Positions 17,544 through 25,055 of a stretch of 38,056 nucleotides of DNA are shown here, in pieces. The stretch comes from CAYJLC01 sp964370735 (GTDB lineage: Bacteria > Bacillota > Clostridia > Oscillospirales > Butyricicoccaceae). Numbering within the stretch: the stretch's first letter is position 1; every line of letters begins with the position of its first letter. The stretch spans positions 1-38,056 of the forward strand of contig CAYJLC010000018.1 of assembly GCA_964370735.1 (NCBI GenBank), in the 5' to 3' direction. The notes beneath the pieces were generated by a model. It ran no database searches, was not told where the DNA came from, and saw nothing but the letters and a program-made list of their open reading frames with translations. Made by a program: the position numbers and the translations under genes.

Positions 17544-17596
17544 ATTATTCCTCCGTAAAATCCAAATATATTGAATTTATTTCATAGATAGTATTT

Positions 17597-17625
17597 ATTA
17601 TAATATATTTTTTGAAAATAGTCAA
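17597..17625 (-). promoter_or_regulatory. Sigma-A promoter of the topoisomerase operon
   Basis: Minus strand: TTGACT (17620-17625), 17-bp spacer, TATAAT (17597-17602). The leader to the ATG at 17543 is about 47 nt with GGAGG. It faces away from the SLH-transglutaminase promoter, whose -35 is 18 bp away. Confidence 0.8.
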
Positions 17626-17642
17626 ATTTAATAATAAAGTAA

Positions 17643-17671
17643 TTGACTTTTTGTGTATTATGTTTTAAGAT
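17643..17671 (+). promoter_or_regulatory. Sigma-A promoter of the SLH-transglutaminase gene
   Basis: TTGACT (17643-17648), 17-bp spacer, TAAGAT (17666-17671). An open frame appears to start at this same TTG, but it is the -35 box; the real start is downstream. Confidence 0.65.
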
Positions 17672-17711
17672 ATACTTATACGAATTGTGCCTTATAAAGA
17701 AAGGACTTTAT

Positions 17712-19121
17712 ATGAAATTAAGAGTTTTAAGCATTTTTTTATGCATTATGCCTATATTAACTGTTTTTGCTAACGCAGTAAACAGTGAAGATACACAAAA
17801 TACAACTATTCAAACAGAAATTGTCGAAGAAAACGTTGTCGAAGAAATTAACTTTATTGACATAAAAACTTCGGATTGGTTTTACGAAGATGTCATGACA
17901 ATGGCAGAAAAAGGGATTTTAAACGGATATTTAGATAATTCTTTTAAACCACAAAATAATATAACTTACGGAGAAATTTTCAAGGTAGTTTGCGAAGCTT
18001 TTGACATTGGAAAGATGCAAACCGAAGCGAATGCTCACTGGGCGAAAGGATATTATGACGCATTAGTGGCACAAAATATCATTCTTGAAAATTTTGATTT
18101 AACGCAAATTAATAACTATGCAACGAGAGATGACCTAGCAAATTTGATTTTTGAAGGATTTGGTATTAATTCTATCAATATTTTGCAAGTTTTTGAAGAT
18201 ACAAATTCCTCAGTTGTAAATACTTTATACGAATTAGGAATTATAAATGGCGTTTCGAGTGAAGGAAAACTGTTTTTCTATCCGAATACATTTATTTCTC
18301 GTGCAGAAGCGTGTGCGATAGTGAATAGGAGTGATAGTGTATTCCAAAATACTAAAACTATCACAAAAGAATATTATACCCACCCTGAAGTACCACTTAT
18401 TGAAAGACCACAAACGATTGCAGATTTCGAAAATGTGTTACTTTATATGGCTGTAAACGGAATAACTTATCACGAAATACCGTATAGTGACATAGGTTTT
18501 GACGATTTAATCGGCGTTTATATGTACGATGATATGGCTCACGACGCTTTTAATACTGTATTTGATAAATATCCAGAATACTTCACTTTTGCAAATTCGC
18601 TAAACGTAAGCGTTGAGGGATATTCTTCAAGAAGTACGATAAAGTTAGTTTTGAACAGCAGTTATTATGAAATTGCAACTATAAATCAAATGAAAAGTGA
18701 TTTTTTCGCAGAAATGGAAGATACACTTTATGCACTAGAGATTTCAGGACAAATTACCGAGCAAATGTCTGAATACGAAAAAGCTTTTGCAATATTTGAG
18801 CATATTGTAATGAATAAAAAATATGACATCGCATATTCTGATTTAGGTTACACAGCTTATGGCATGAGTGAATTTAACGAGGGTGTTTGTCAAGCGTATG
18901 TTGCAAATTTCATGGTTTTATGTGATTTACTCGGCATAGAGTCTTATGGAGTTTCGGCAATATACGACGAGTCGCATATATGGGTAGAGGCGATTTTAGA
19001 CGGTAAAACTATAATAATCGACCCTACATTTGCAGATCCTGTTCCAGATATTCGTGGATATGTGGAATACAAATACTTCGATATTGAAGAAGCTGAACTA
19101 ATCAAAGCCCATATGGCTTAG
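17712..19121 (+). CDS. Exported SLH-domain protein with transglutaminase-like peptidase domain
   Basis: 469 residues from ATG 17712, chosen because AAAGGA sits just upstream and a clean signal peptide follows (KLRVLSIFLCIMPILTVFANA). Three SLH-like repeats come first (FIDIKTSDWFYEDV; HWAKGYYDALVAQ; VFEDTNSSVVNTLYELGIINGV with FISRAEA), the reverse order of the two SLH proteins at 1-5946. The C-terminal half is a transglutaminase-like fold with a complete Cys-His-Asp triad: GVCQAY, SHIWVE, DPTFAD. Known relatives act as surface cysteine peptidases or cross-linkers in clostridia. Inference: a wall-bound enzyme acting on peptide or peptidoglycan links. Its start lies next to the signal peptidase gene (15 nt). 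Confidence 0.85.
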   Translation: MKLRVLSIFLCIMPILTVFANAVNSEDTQNTTIQTEIVEENVVEEINFIDIKTSDWFYEDVMTMAEKGILNGYLDNSFKPQNNITYGEIFKVVCEAFDIGKMQTEANAHWAKGYYDALVAQNIILENFDLTQINNYATRDDLANLIFEGFGINSINILQVFEDTNSSVVNTLYELGIINGVSSEGKLFFYPNTFISRAEACAIVNRSDSVFQNTKTITKEYYTHPEVPLIERPQTIADFENVLLYMAVNGITYHEIPYSDIGFDDLIGVYMYDDMAHDAFNTVFDKYPEYFTFANSLNVSVEGYSSRSTIKLVLNSSYYEIATINQMKSDFFAEMEDTLYALEISGQITEQMSEYEKAFAIFEHIVMNKKYDIAYSDLGYTAYGMSEFNEGVCQAYVANFMVLCDLLGIESYGVSAIYDESHIWVEAILDGKTIIIDPTFADPVPDIRGYVEYKYFDIEEAELIKAHMA

Positions 19122-19136
19122 TTTAAGGAGAATTAT

Positions 19137-19712
19137 ATGGAAAATAAACCTTTTTTTGAAGATGAAGATTTTGAAATAACAGAGGATTACAGCCAAAGAA
19201 ACACTATGTTTGATTGGTCGGAAGCGCTTGTGATTTCCATTTTGTCGGTTGCATTTATATTTCTGTTTATTATTCGAATAGTAGGCGTATCAGGAACTTC
19301 GATGTTACCTACTTTAGAAAATGGCGATACACTTGTTATCAGCAATCTTTTTTATGAGCCGGATAATGGCGATGTAATAGTTTTTACAAAAACAAGTTAT
19401 ACGACAGAACCTTATGTTAAGCGAATTATCGCGACAGAAGGTCAAACTGTTGACATAAATTTTGACACAAGTGAGGTTTTTGTTGATGGTGTTCTTTTAG
19501 AAGAAGACTATATCAACGAGCTTACGCGTGTAGAGGGTGATCTTTCTTACCCTCAAACTGTGCCAGAAAATCATATTTTTGTTATGGGTGATAACAGAAA
19601 TTACAGCTCCGACAGCAGAGCTTCGCAAATTGGCATGGTAGATGAAGAATTAATTTTAGGTAGAGTTATTTTTAGATTTTTACCTTTTGACAAAATAGGG
19701 ACGGTGAACTAA
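19137..19712 (+). CDS. lepB: Type I signal peptidase
   Basis: It removes signal peptides from secreted preproteins at the outer face of the membrane. At 191 residues it is the short Gram-positive type: an acidic cytoplasmic N-terminus, one membrane anchor (about 30-48), the nucleophile Ser55 in GTSMLPTL, general base Lys95 in YVKRIIA, and MGDNRN...SDSR near residues 150-165. AAGGAG precedes the ATG at 19137. It lies between the SLH-transglutaminase and rbgA genes; its stop directly abuts the rbgA ATG (TAAATG), so the two are coupled. It may process the SLH proteins seen here, though that is only likely because any exported protein would need it. Confidence 0.95.
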   Translation: MENKPFFEDEDFEITEDYSQRNTMFDWSEALVISILSVAFIFLFIIRIVGVSGTSMLPTLENGDTLVISNLFYEPDNGDVIVFTKTSYTTEPYVKRIIATEGQTVDINFDTSEVFVDGVLLEEDYINELTRVEGDLSYPQTVPENHIFVMGDNRNYSSDSRASQIGMVDEELILGRVIFRFLPFDKIGTVN

Positions 19713-20573
19713 ATGGTTATACATTGGTATCCTGGGCACATGACGAAGACTAAGAGAATGATTGAGGCGAATATCAAACACGTTGATTGTGTTTGCGAAA
19801 TCGTTGACGCAAGAATTCCAGAAGTTTCGAGAAACCCAGATATAACAACACTTACAAATAACAAACCACGTTTGATTATTTTAAACAGAATAGACTTAGC
19901 TGACGATAATGCTACTCGCAAATGGGCAGACTATTATAAATCAAAAGGCTATGCTGTTATGCTTACAGATAGTAAATCTGGTGGAGGAGTTCATAGATTT
20001 TCCGAAAGTATTAATAATTTACTGGAAGAAAAAATTACTCGCTGGCGTGAAAAAGGTCAAGTCGGAAAAGAGCCTAAGGCTATGATTGTCGGAATTCCGA
20101 ATGTTGGAAAATCCACTTTTATCAATCGAGTTTTAAAAAGAAAATCAGCACTTGCGTCTGACAGACCAGGTGTAACAAGAGGTAAGCAATGGTTTAAAGT
20201 CGATGGTGGGGTAGAATTACTAGACACTCCTGGGATTTTATGGCCGAAACTAGATGATGAGCGCACAGGCGTTTTGCTTGCAGTTACAGGTGCTATTAAA
20301 GACGATATTTTAGATATCGAAACACTTGCATGTAAGCTTTTAGAACTTTTAGCAAAATTTAAACCAGAAGTTTTAGAAGAAAGATATAAAATCGACCCTT
20401 ATAAAGAAGTTGACTTCTTAGGATATGAGCTTTTAGGCGATTTATGTAAAAAACGTGGATTTTTGCAAAGAGGTGCTGAACCAGATACTTTAAGAGGTGC
20501 AAAAATTCTACTCGACGAATATCGTGGAGGACTTTTAGGCAAAATTACACTTGAAATGCCAGAGGAAGCTTAA
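19713..20573 (+). CDS. rbgA: Ribosome biogenesis GTPase RbgA (YlqF)
   Basis: RbgA is a circularly permuted GTPase required for late 50S subunit assembly. The N-terminal signature is MVIHWYPGHMTKTKRMI; G4 NRID (58-61) comes before G1 GIPNVGKST (127-135), and G3 DTPG is at 171-174. This permuted order defines the YlqF/YawG family. At 286 residues it has the usual C-terminal RNA-binding region. The start abuts the lepB stop. In clostridia rbgA is often followed by rnhB and the yraN-type gene, as here, but in this genome the RAYT remnant and a DUF4177 gene have been placed between. Confidence 0.95.
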   Translation: MVIHWYPGHMTKTKRMIEANIKHVDCVCEIVDARIPEVSRNPDITTLTNNKPRLIILNRIDLADDNATRKWADYYKSKGYAVMLTDSKSGGGVHRFSESINNLLEEKITRWREKGQVGKEPKAMIVGIPNVGKSTFINRVLKRKSALASDRPGVTRGKQWFKVDGGVELLDTPGILWPKLDDERTGVLLAVTGAIKDDILDIETLACKLLELLAKFKPEVLEERYKIDPYKEVDFLGYELLGDLCKKRGFLQRGAEPDTLRGAKILLDEYRGGLLGKITLEMPEEA

Positions 20574-20735
20574 AATTTGCTTTTTCAAGATTATGTTATT
20601 TGTATTTGGTGGTGAATTTTTGGTTTTTTTAAAACGAAAAATGGCGAGATTAAAGGATTATGATTATTCAGAAAACGGGCTATATTTTATAACCATATGT
20701 ACGAAAGATAAGCACGGAATTTTATCAAAGATAGA

Positions 20736-20765
20736 TGTAGGGGACGGCGCCCTCGACGTCCCGTT
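20736..20765 (+). repeat. GC-rich REP-like repeat, left copy
   Basis: TGTAGGGGACGGCGCC...CGACGTCCCGTT, 30 bp, itself an imperfect hairpin (GGGACG with CGTCCC). It is the reverse complement, with one mismatch, of 20902-20931. Its composition is far richer in G and C than the surrounding DNA. In the transposase frame it encodes VGDGALDVP-like residues. Confidence 0.9.
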
Positions 20766-20901
20766 TGTCAATTTAACCGATTATGGTAAAATAGTAGATA
20801 ATTTGATAATTGAAAACAACCAAATTTATGATTTTATAAAAACAAAAAAATATGTTATTATGCCAAATCATTTGCATTTGATTGTTGAACTTCGTGGGAA
20901 T

Positions 20902-20931
20902 AACGGGACGTCGGGGGCGCCGTCCCCTACA
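20902..20931 (-). repeat. GC-rich REP-like repeat, right copy (inverted)
   Basis: Inverted partner of 20736-20765; 29 of 30 bases match the reverse complement, with 136 nt between. GGGACG (20905-20910) can pair with CGTCCC (20921-20926). In frame it encodes NGTSGAPSPT just before the nonsense TAA. Head-to-head REP pairs of this kind are the unit called REPIN in other bacteria. Confidence 0.9.
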
Positions 20932-21144
20932 AATTCGTAAATTCCGGCGTATATTTCGACGTTAAAACGAATGTCTAATAAACAAATCGGCTTCAATATT
21001 TGGCAACGTTCTTACCACGACCACATAATCCGAAACGAAAAAGAATACCAAAAAATTTGGCAATACATTGATGATAACCCTGTAAAATGGCAAATATTCT
21101 TTAAACTAAAGATTATTTATATAATGGATGGGAGAGTTATTTGA

Positions 21145-21294
21145 ATGAAGACTTACAAAGTGGAAACCTGTAAAGTTAAAGATGCTGAGGAATTAATGAA
21201 TAGCCTTGCTATTCAAGGGTGGAAAGTAATATCAATTATGCCTAACCAAGCTGTTGGCTATGGCATGGTAATTATTTTTGAAAAAGATATTTAA
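21145..21294 (+). CDS. Small DUF4177-type protein
   Basis: A 49-residue protein with ATG at 21145-21147, 9 nt after GGGAGAG, starting with MKTYKVETCKVKDAEEL and containing LAIQGWKVISI, then GYGMVIIFEKDI. The pattern (YKV, about ten residues, LN-x-L-A-x-x-G-W-x-V-x-x-I, then hydrophobic VIIFEK) is the small DUF4177 fold, function unknown. It starts right after the transposase frame ends, so it might have been carried with it or simply lie downstream. It is too short for many gene callers. rnhB follows 39 nt later. Confidence 0.75.
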   Translation: MKTYKVETCKVKDAEELMNSLAIQGWKVISIMPNQAVGYGMVIIFEKDI

Positions 21295-21333
21295 AACTAA
21301 TGAGCATAATACACATTAAAACGAGGTGATAAA

Positions 21334-21960
21334 TTGGCAAGTTTTGAGAGAGAAATTGAACTTGAAAAAGCGGGATATAAAACAATTTGTGGCATAGATG
21401 AAGCAGGCAGAGGGCCTTTTGCAGGTCCAGTTTCGGCTGCTGCTGTTATTTTACCACTTGATGTTTCTATTGATGGTCTAGACGACTCGAAAAAAATTAC
21501 TTCCGAAAAAAAGCGTCAGAAATTATATGATGAAATAATTGAAAAAGCAATTGACTATAACATCGTGATGATTGACAATAAAGAAATCGATGAGCGTGGC
21601 ATTTTGGTTTGCACATTTGATGCGATGAGAAAGGCTGTTTTAGGTCTTAAACAAAAGCCCGATTATTTGCTTATTGACGGTAATTTATATCGAAATTTCG
21701 ATGATTTTTCTGGTGAATGTATTATAAAAGGCGATAGTTTAAGCCTGTCGATTTCGGCAGCATCTATTTTAGCAAAAGTTACACGAGATAATTACATGAA
21801 CGAAATGCACGAAAAATATCCTATTTATGATTTCAAGAAAAACAAAGGCTATGGTGGTTCGAAAAAACACCAAGAAGCACTAATAGAAAACGGACACTGT
21901 GAACTTCATAGGGTTACATATCTTAGAAAGTTATATGAAAAACACGAAGTCAATTGGTGA
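21334..21960 (+). CDS. rnhB: Ribonuclease HII
   Basis: It cuts RNA in RNA-DNA hybrids and removes misincorporated ribonucleotides. At 208 residues: GIDEAGRGPFAGPVSAAAV gives Asp22-Glu23, LLIDGN gives Asp115, and KGDSLSLSISAASILAKVTRD gives Asp133 and the RNase HII-specific region. The start is TTG at 21334 with GAGGTGATA at 21323-21331; no ATG fits the family N-terminus. The 3' end overlaps the YraN-family gene by 26 nt. The pair rnhB-yraN is a common neighbourhood. Confidence 0.96.
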   Translation: MASFEREIELEKAGYKTICGIDEAGRGPFAGPVSAAAVILPLDVSIDGLDDSKKITSEKKRQKLYDEIIEKAIDYNIVMIDNKEIDERGILVCTFDAMRKAVLGLKQKPDYLLIDGNLYRNFDDFSGECIIKGDSLSLSISAASILAKVTRDNYMNEMHEKYPIYDFKKNKGYGGSKKHQEALIENGHCELHRVTYLRKLYEKHEVNW

Positions 21961-22282
21961 TTTAGGGGAACAAATTGCCTGCGAATACCTTGAAAAAATA
22001 GGATTTGAGATATTATTTCGAAATTATCGTTCACGTTTTGGTGAGATTGACATAATCGCAAAAGACGGTGAATTTCTCGCGTTTATAGAAGTTAAAAAGC
22101 GAAAAACGAAGAACTTTGGAAGCGGTGCTGAGTATGTTTCTTTGAAAAAACAAGAAAAAATTATTAAAACTGCATTAATGTTTTTAACCGAGTATACTTA
22201 TGAATTGCAACCAAGATTTGACGTTTTAGAAGTTAATAAAGAGGAAATTAATTTGTTAAAAAATGCTTTCGAGCATATTTAG
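21935..22282 (+). CDS. YraN/UPF0102 family putative endonuclease
   Basis: 115 residues from ATG 21935 (a GTG at 21899 gives an odd N-terminal extension inside rnhB and is unlikely). The family core is seen: GDLGEQIACEYLEKIGFEIL, RSRFGEIDIIAKDGEFLAFIEVKKRKT, with the acidic residues and Lys of the restriction-endonuclease-like fold (E-x-D...E-x-K). It is thought to be a Holliday-junction-type nuclease, but its role is unproven. It overlaps rnhB by 26 nt and is followed by thrC after 12 nt, so all three may be co-transcribed. Confidence 0.9.
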   Translation: MKNTKSIGDLGEQIACEYLEKIGFEILFRNYRSRFGEIDIIAKDGEFLAFIEVKKRKTKNFGSGAEYVSLKKQEKIIKTALMFLTEYTYELQPRFDVLEVNKEEINLLKNAFEHI

Positions 22283-22294
22283 GAGGATATAAAA

Positions 22295-23785
22295 ATGAAT
22301 TATGTAAGCACAAGAAACAAAAACTTAAATTTGACATCTGCTGAGGCTATTTCAAAAGGTCTTTCGGACGATGGTGGACTTTTTTGCCCTGTAAGCATTC
22401 CAAAAATGGCTGACGGTGACATTGAAATGCTAATCAATGCAGACTATGTATCAAGAACTAAGTATGTTTTTGAGAAATTTTTAACTGATTTTACATCTGA
22501 GGAAATCGAAAATTTTGCAAAAAATGCATACTTAGGAAAATTTGACACTGAAGATGTTGCACCAGTTGTAAAAACAGGGGACAATGAGTATATTTTAGAA
22601 CTTTTCAGAGGCCCTACTTGTGCATTTAAAGACATGGCTCTTCAAATGTTACCACACCTTATGACTGGTTCTATGAAAAAAATCGGCGAAGAAAAAACAG
22701 CTTGTATTTTAGTTGCGACTTCTGGTGACACAGGTAAAGCTGCTTTAGAAGGATTTAAAGATGTAGAACAAACAAAAATTATGGTTTTCTACCCAGAAAA
22801 CGGTGTTTCTGACGTTCAAAAATTACAAATGAACACACAAGAAGGTAAAAACGTATCTGTTGTTGCGATTAAAGGTAATTTCGACGACGCTCAATCTGCT
22901 GTTAAAGTTGTGTTTAACGATGCTGATACTGCGAAAAAATTAGATGATAACAAAATGTTTTTATCTAGTGCTAACTCAATTAACTGGGGTAGACTTGCGC
23001 CACAAATCATCTACTATGTGTCTGCATACTGCGATATGATTAAAAAAGGCTTCATCAAAAATGGTGATGCTATCAATGTTTGTGTTCCAACTGGCAACTT
23101 CGGTAATATTTTAGCGGCTTATTTTGCAAAAAATATGGGAATTAACATTAATAAATTAATTTGTGCATCAAATGATAATAATGTTTTAACAGATTTCTTC
23201 AAAAATGAAGGTGAATATGATAAAAACAGAGATTTCTTTATGACAAATTCACCATCTATGGATATTTTAATTTCATCAAACCTTGAGAGATTATTATTCC
23301 TAGCATCAGATTATAACGACGTTTTTGTTAACGATATGATGAATAAACTTGCATCAGAAGGCAAATATAAAGTTCCAACAGAAGTTTTTGATGTGATTAA
23401 GCGTGATTTCGTTGCTGGATATTGCTCAGAAAAAGAAGTTAACGAAACTATCGATAGCTACTTAAAAGACACAAAATATCTACTAGACACACATACGGCT
23501 GTCGCAGTTAAAGTTTATAAAGACTATAAAGCTGAAACAGGTGACAGCACTCCTACAATCATTGCATCGACTGCATCACCGTTTAAATTCGGAGATAGCG
23601 TTTTAGAAGCAATCGGCAAAACGGCTACTGATAACGGTTTAGAAAACCTAGAAATCTTATCAAAAGAAACAGGTGAGCCTATTCCGAAATCATTAAAAGA
23701 GTTAAACGGAAAAGAAGTTCGTTTTACAAAATGCATCGATAAATCAGAAATTTTAACTGAGGCATTAGAATTAATCACTCTTTAA
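22295..23785 (+). CDS. thrC: Threonine synthase
   Basis: PLP enzyme forming threonine from O-phosphohomoserine. At 496 residues it is the long form typical of ThrC class 1. PLP-binding Lys112 lies in GPTCAFKDMAL; SGDTGKAA (phosphate-binding) and the C-terminal region SFDKI-like patterns follow. It has AGGAGG 8-10 nt ahead of ATG 22295. It is downstream of rnhB and the YraN-family gene, and the small membrane protein follows 19 nt after its stop. No leader or T-box structure is visible ahead of it. Confidence 0.95.
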   Translation: MNYVSTRNKNLNLTSAEAISKGLSDDGGLFCPVSIPKMADGDIEMLINADYVSRTKYVFEKFLTDFTSEEIENFAKNAYLGKFDTEDVAPVVKTGDNEYILELFRGPTCAFKDMALQMLPHLMTGSMKKIGEEKTACILVATSGDTGKAALEGFKDVEQTKIMVFYPENGVSDVQKLQMNTQEGKNVSVVAIKGNFDDAQSAVKVVFNDADTAKKLDDNKMFLSSANSINWGRLAPQIIYYVSAYCDMIKKGFIKNGDAINVCVPTGNFGNILAAYFAKNMGININKLICASNDNNVLTDFFKNEGEYDKNRDFFMTNSPSMDILISSNLERLLFLASDYNDVFVNDMMNKLASEGKYKVPTEVFDVIKRDFVAGYCSEKEVNETIDSYLKDTKYLLDTHTAVAVKVYKDYKAETGDSTPTIIASTASPFKFGDSVLEAIGKTATDNGLENLEILSKETGEPIPKSLKELNGKEVRFTKCIDKSEILTEALELITL

Positions 23786-23804
23786 TCTTTGTTCGGAGTG
23801 ACTT

Positions 23805-23984
23805 ATGAGTAAAAATATTATGTATAACGCAACTCTTGCGATTATATTTATGATAGCGACTTTTATGAATTATTTTTCGAGAGTTGAAACGACAGAAAAT
23901 ATTTGGCTTGTTTGTTTGCCTACATTTTTGGTATCGATATTCTTTGGCTCATTTGCAGTTTACAATTACTTAAAGAAGAAATAA
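23805..23984 (+). CDS. Small membrane protein of unknown function
   Basis: 59 residues starting at ATG 23805 with GGAGTGA 5 nt upstream. Two hydrophobic helices (about residues 8-22 and 37-53) flank a short polar loop (FSRVETTEN), and the C-terminus is basic (YLKKK). I do not recognise a family. It follows thrC by 19 nt and is followed directly by a hairpin, so it is likely the last gene of that transcript. Confidence 0.6.
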   Translation: MSKNIMYNATLAIIFMIATFMNYFSRVETTENIWLVCLPTFLVSIFFGSFAVYNYLKKK

Positions 23985-23990
23985 TAAACA

Positions 23991-24017
23991 CCCTTGCAGA
24001 TTTAATTTCTGCAAGGG
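23991..24017. terminator. Hairpin between thrC unit and DUF1540 gene
   Basis: CCCTTGCAGA (23991-24000) pairs perfectly with 24008-24017, loop 7 nt. T-rich sequence follows more clearly on the minus strand, so it mainly fits the end of the DUF1540 transcript, though it could also stop the plus-strand transcript. Confidence 0.65.
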
Positions 24018-24028
24018 CATTATTTAGG

Positions 24029-24178
24029 CTAACATTTCGGTTTAAACGTGTCGCACATAGTTTCTCTTGATGATTTAGAACAGTCTGTACCACAATTTGA
24101 AACACTTACATTCATAGCCTGACATTTGTTTGCATTAAAATGCTCACATTCTTTTACACAACATGAAATATTATTCAA
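24029..24178 (-). CDS. Cysteine-rich DUF1540 protein
   Basis: 49 residues with seven Cys and the pattern CCVKECEHFNANKCQAMN ... CGTDCS ... TMCDTFKP, a good match to DUF1540, a small family thought to bind a metal but of unknown function. The start is TTG at 24176-24178 with GAGGTGATA just upstream on the minus strand; an upstream ATG gives an unlikely hydrophobic extension. It is divergent from the metallophosphoesterase gene and ends at the hairpin 23991-24017. DUF1540 genes are common in clostridia and bacilli, often with sporulation-linked neighbours. Confidence 0.8.
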   Translation of the reverse strand: MNNISCCVKECEHFNANKCQAMNVSVSNCGTDCSKSSRETMCDTFKPKC

Positions 24179-24238
24179 TTTTATCACCTCGAATAATATA
24201 ATATCCAAAAAATAATTTTTTAAACACAAGGAGAAAAA

Positions 24239-24940
24239 ATGGCATTATATACTTTAGCTGATACTCATTTATCAAAAAGCGTCTGTAAACCTATGGATGT
24301 TTTTGGTGGAAAATGGGTCGATTATGACAAAAAACTTGAAAATAGTTTTGAAAAACTGAATAAAGATGATGTTTTAGTAATTGGAGGCGATATCAGCTGG
24401 GGAATTAATTTAAAGGAAACTCTTGCTGATTTAGAATTTTTATCGAAATTTCCGTTTAAAAAGATTTTGCTTAAAGGAAATCATGATTTATGGTGGGAAT
24501 CTCTCACTAAAATGCATAAATTCTTAGAAGAAAACAATATTTCTAACATTGAATTTTTGCACAATAACTTTTTTTCGTACGAAAATATTGCGATTTGTGG
24601 AACGCGTGGCTGGACTTTTGAAGAAAGTTTCAAAGATGCACATAATGAAAAAATTTATAAACGCGAACTTTTACGTCTGGAATACTCTATTACACAGGCA
24701 AAAAACGCTGGTTTTGAAGATATATTTGTATTTTTACACTACCCACCGATACACGCGAAATATCGTTGCCACGAAATTTTAGAAATACTTGAAAAATATG
24801 AAGTGAAGAAATGTATTTACGGTCATTTGCATAGTAGCGAAATAAGAAATCGCTTCGAAGGAACGCTAAATGGCACAGAATTTTTATTAGCTTCGGGTGA
24901 TTATTTGGATTTCAAACCAATTTTACTAAAAGACGATTAA
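24239..24940 (+). CDS. Calcineurin-like metallophosphoesterase
   Basis: 233 residues of the metal-dependent phosphoesterase fold: ADTHL (Asp8, His10), GGDISWG, KGNHDLWW, HYPPIH and GHLHSSEI. All five metal-binding blocks are present, so it should be active. The family is annotated as serine/threonine phosphatase-like in clostridia, but its substrate is not known. The ATG at 24239 has AAGGAGAAAA upstream. It faces away from the DUF1540 gene and is followed by the tig promoter, so it is likely monocistronic. Confidence 0.85.
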   Translation: MALYTLADTHLSKSVCKPMDVFGGKWVDYDKKLENSFEKLNKDDVLVIGGDISWGINLKETLADLEFLSKFPFKKILLKGNHDLWWESLTKMHKFLEENNISNIEFLHNNFFSYENIAICGTRGWTFEESFKDAHNEKIYKRELLRLEYSITQAKNAGFEDIFVFLHYPPIHAKYRCHEILEILEKYEVKKCIYGHLHSSEIRNRFEGTLNGTEFLLASGDYLDFKPILLKDD

Positions 24941-24967
24941 AAAGTTGAAAAAATGAATATTTTTTTG

Positions 24968-24996
24968 TTGCTTTTGCAATAAATTTATGTTATAAT
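24968..24996 (+). promoter_or_regulatory. Sigma-A promoter of tig-clpP-clpX
   Basis: TTGCTT (24968-24973), 17-bp spacer, TATAAT (24991-24996) with a TGT before it, that is, an extended -10. The leader to ATG 25056 is about 53 nt with AGGAGGATA. No CIRCE or CtsR-like operator is visible near it. Confidence 0.75.
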
Positions 24997-25055
24997 ACAA
25001 AGAGCTTGCTTATTTATATTATATAAAGGGCTTATTTATTAGGAGGATAAAAATA

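Larger units (their letters stand above)
20620..21144 (+). pseudogene. REP-associated (RAYT/Y1-type) transposase interrupted by an in-frame stop
   Basis: The frame reads from a likely TTG at 20620 (GGTGGTGA just before; an ATG follows at 20641) through RLKDYDYSENGLYFITICT, the family N-terminus, and MPNHLHLIVE with the HxH metal-binding pair of HUH nucleases. A TAA at 20938-20940 ends it, but the same frame continues without change as IPAYISTLKRMSNKQ... IWQRSYHDHIIRNEKEYQKIWQYIDDNP, the family C-terminus containing the region of the catalytic Tyr, to TGA at 21142-21144. One nonsense codon thus separates His and Tyr parts. Two GC-rich REP-like repeats lie within the coding part. The piece sits between rbgA and rnhB. 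Confidence 0.85.

Noticed and set aside
17643..17711. Upstream extension of the SLH-transglutaminase start
   Set aside because: The TTG at 17643 is the -35 box of a good promoter; the signal peptide and RBS fit ATG 17712.
20551..20619. Transposase start inside the rbgA 3' end
   Set aside because: The TTG at 20551 has no RBS and gives an N-terminus unlike the family; TTG 20620 or ATG 20641 fit.
21899..21934. GTG start for the YraN-family gene
   Set aside because: It adds residues lying in rnhB that do not match the family N-terminus; ATG 21935 gives the usual one.
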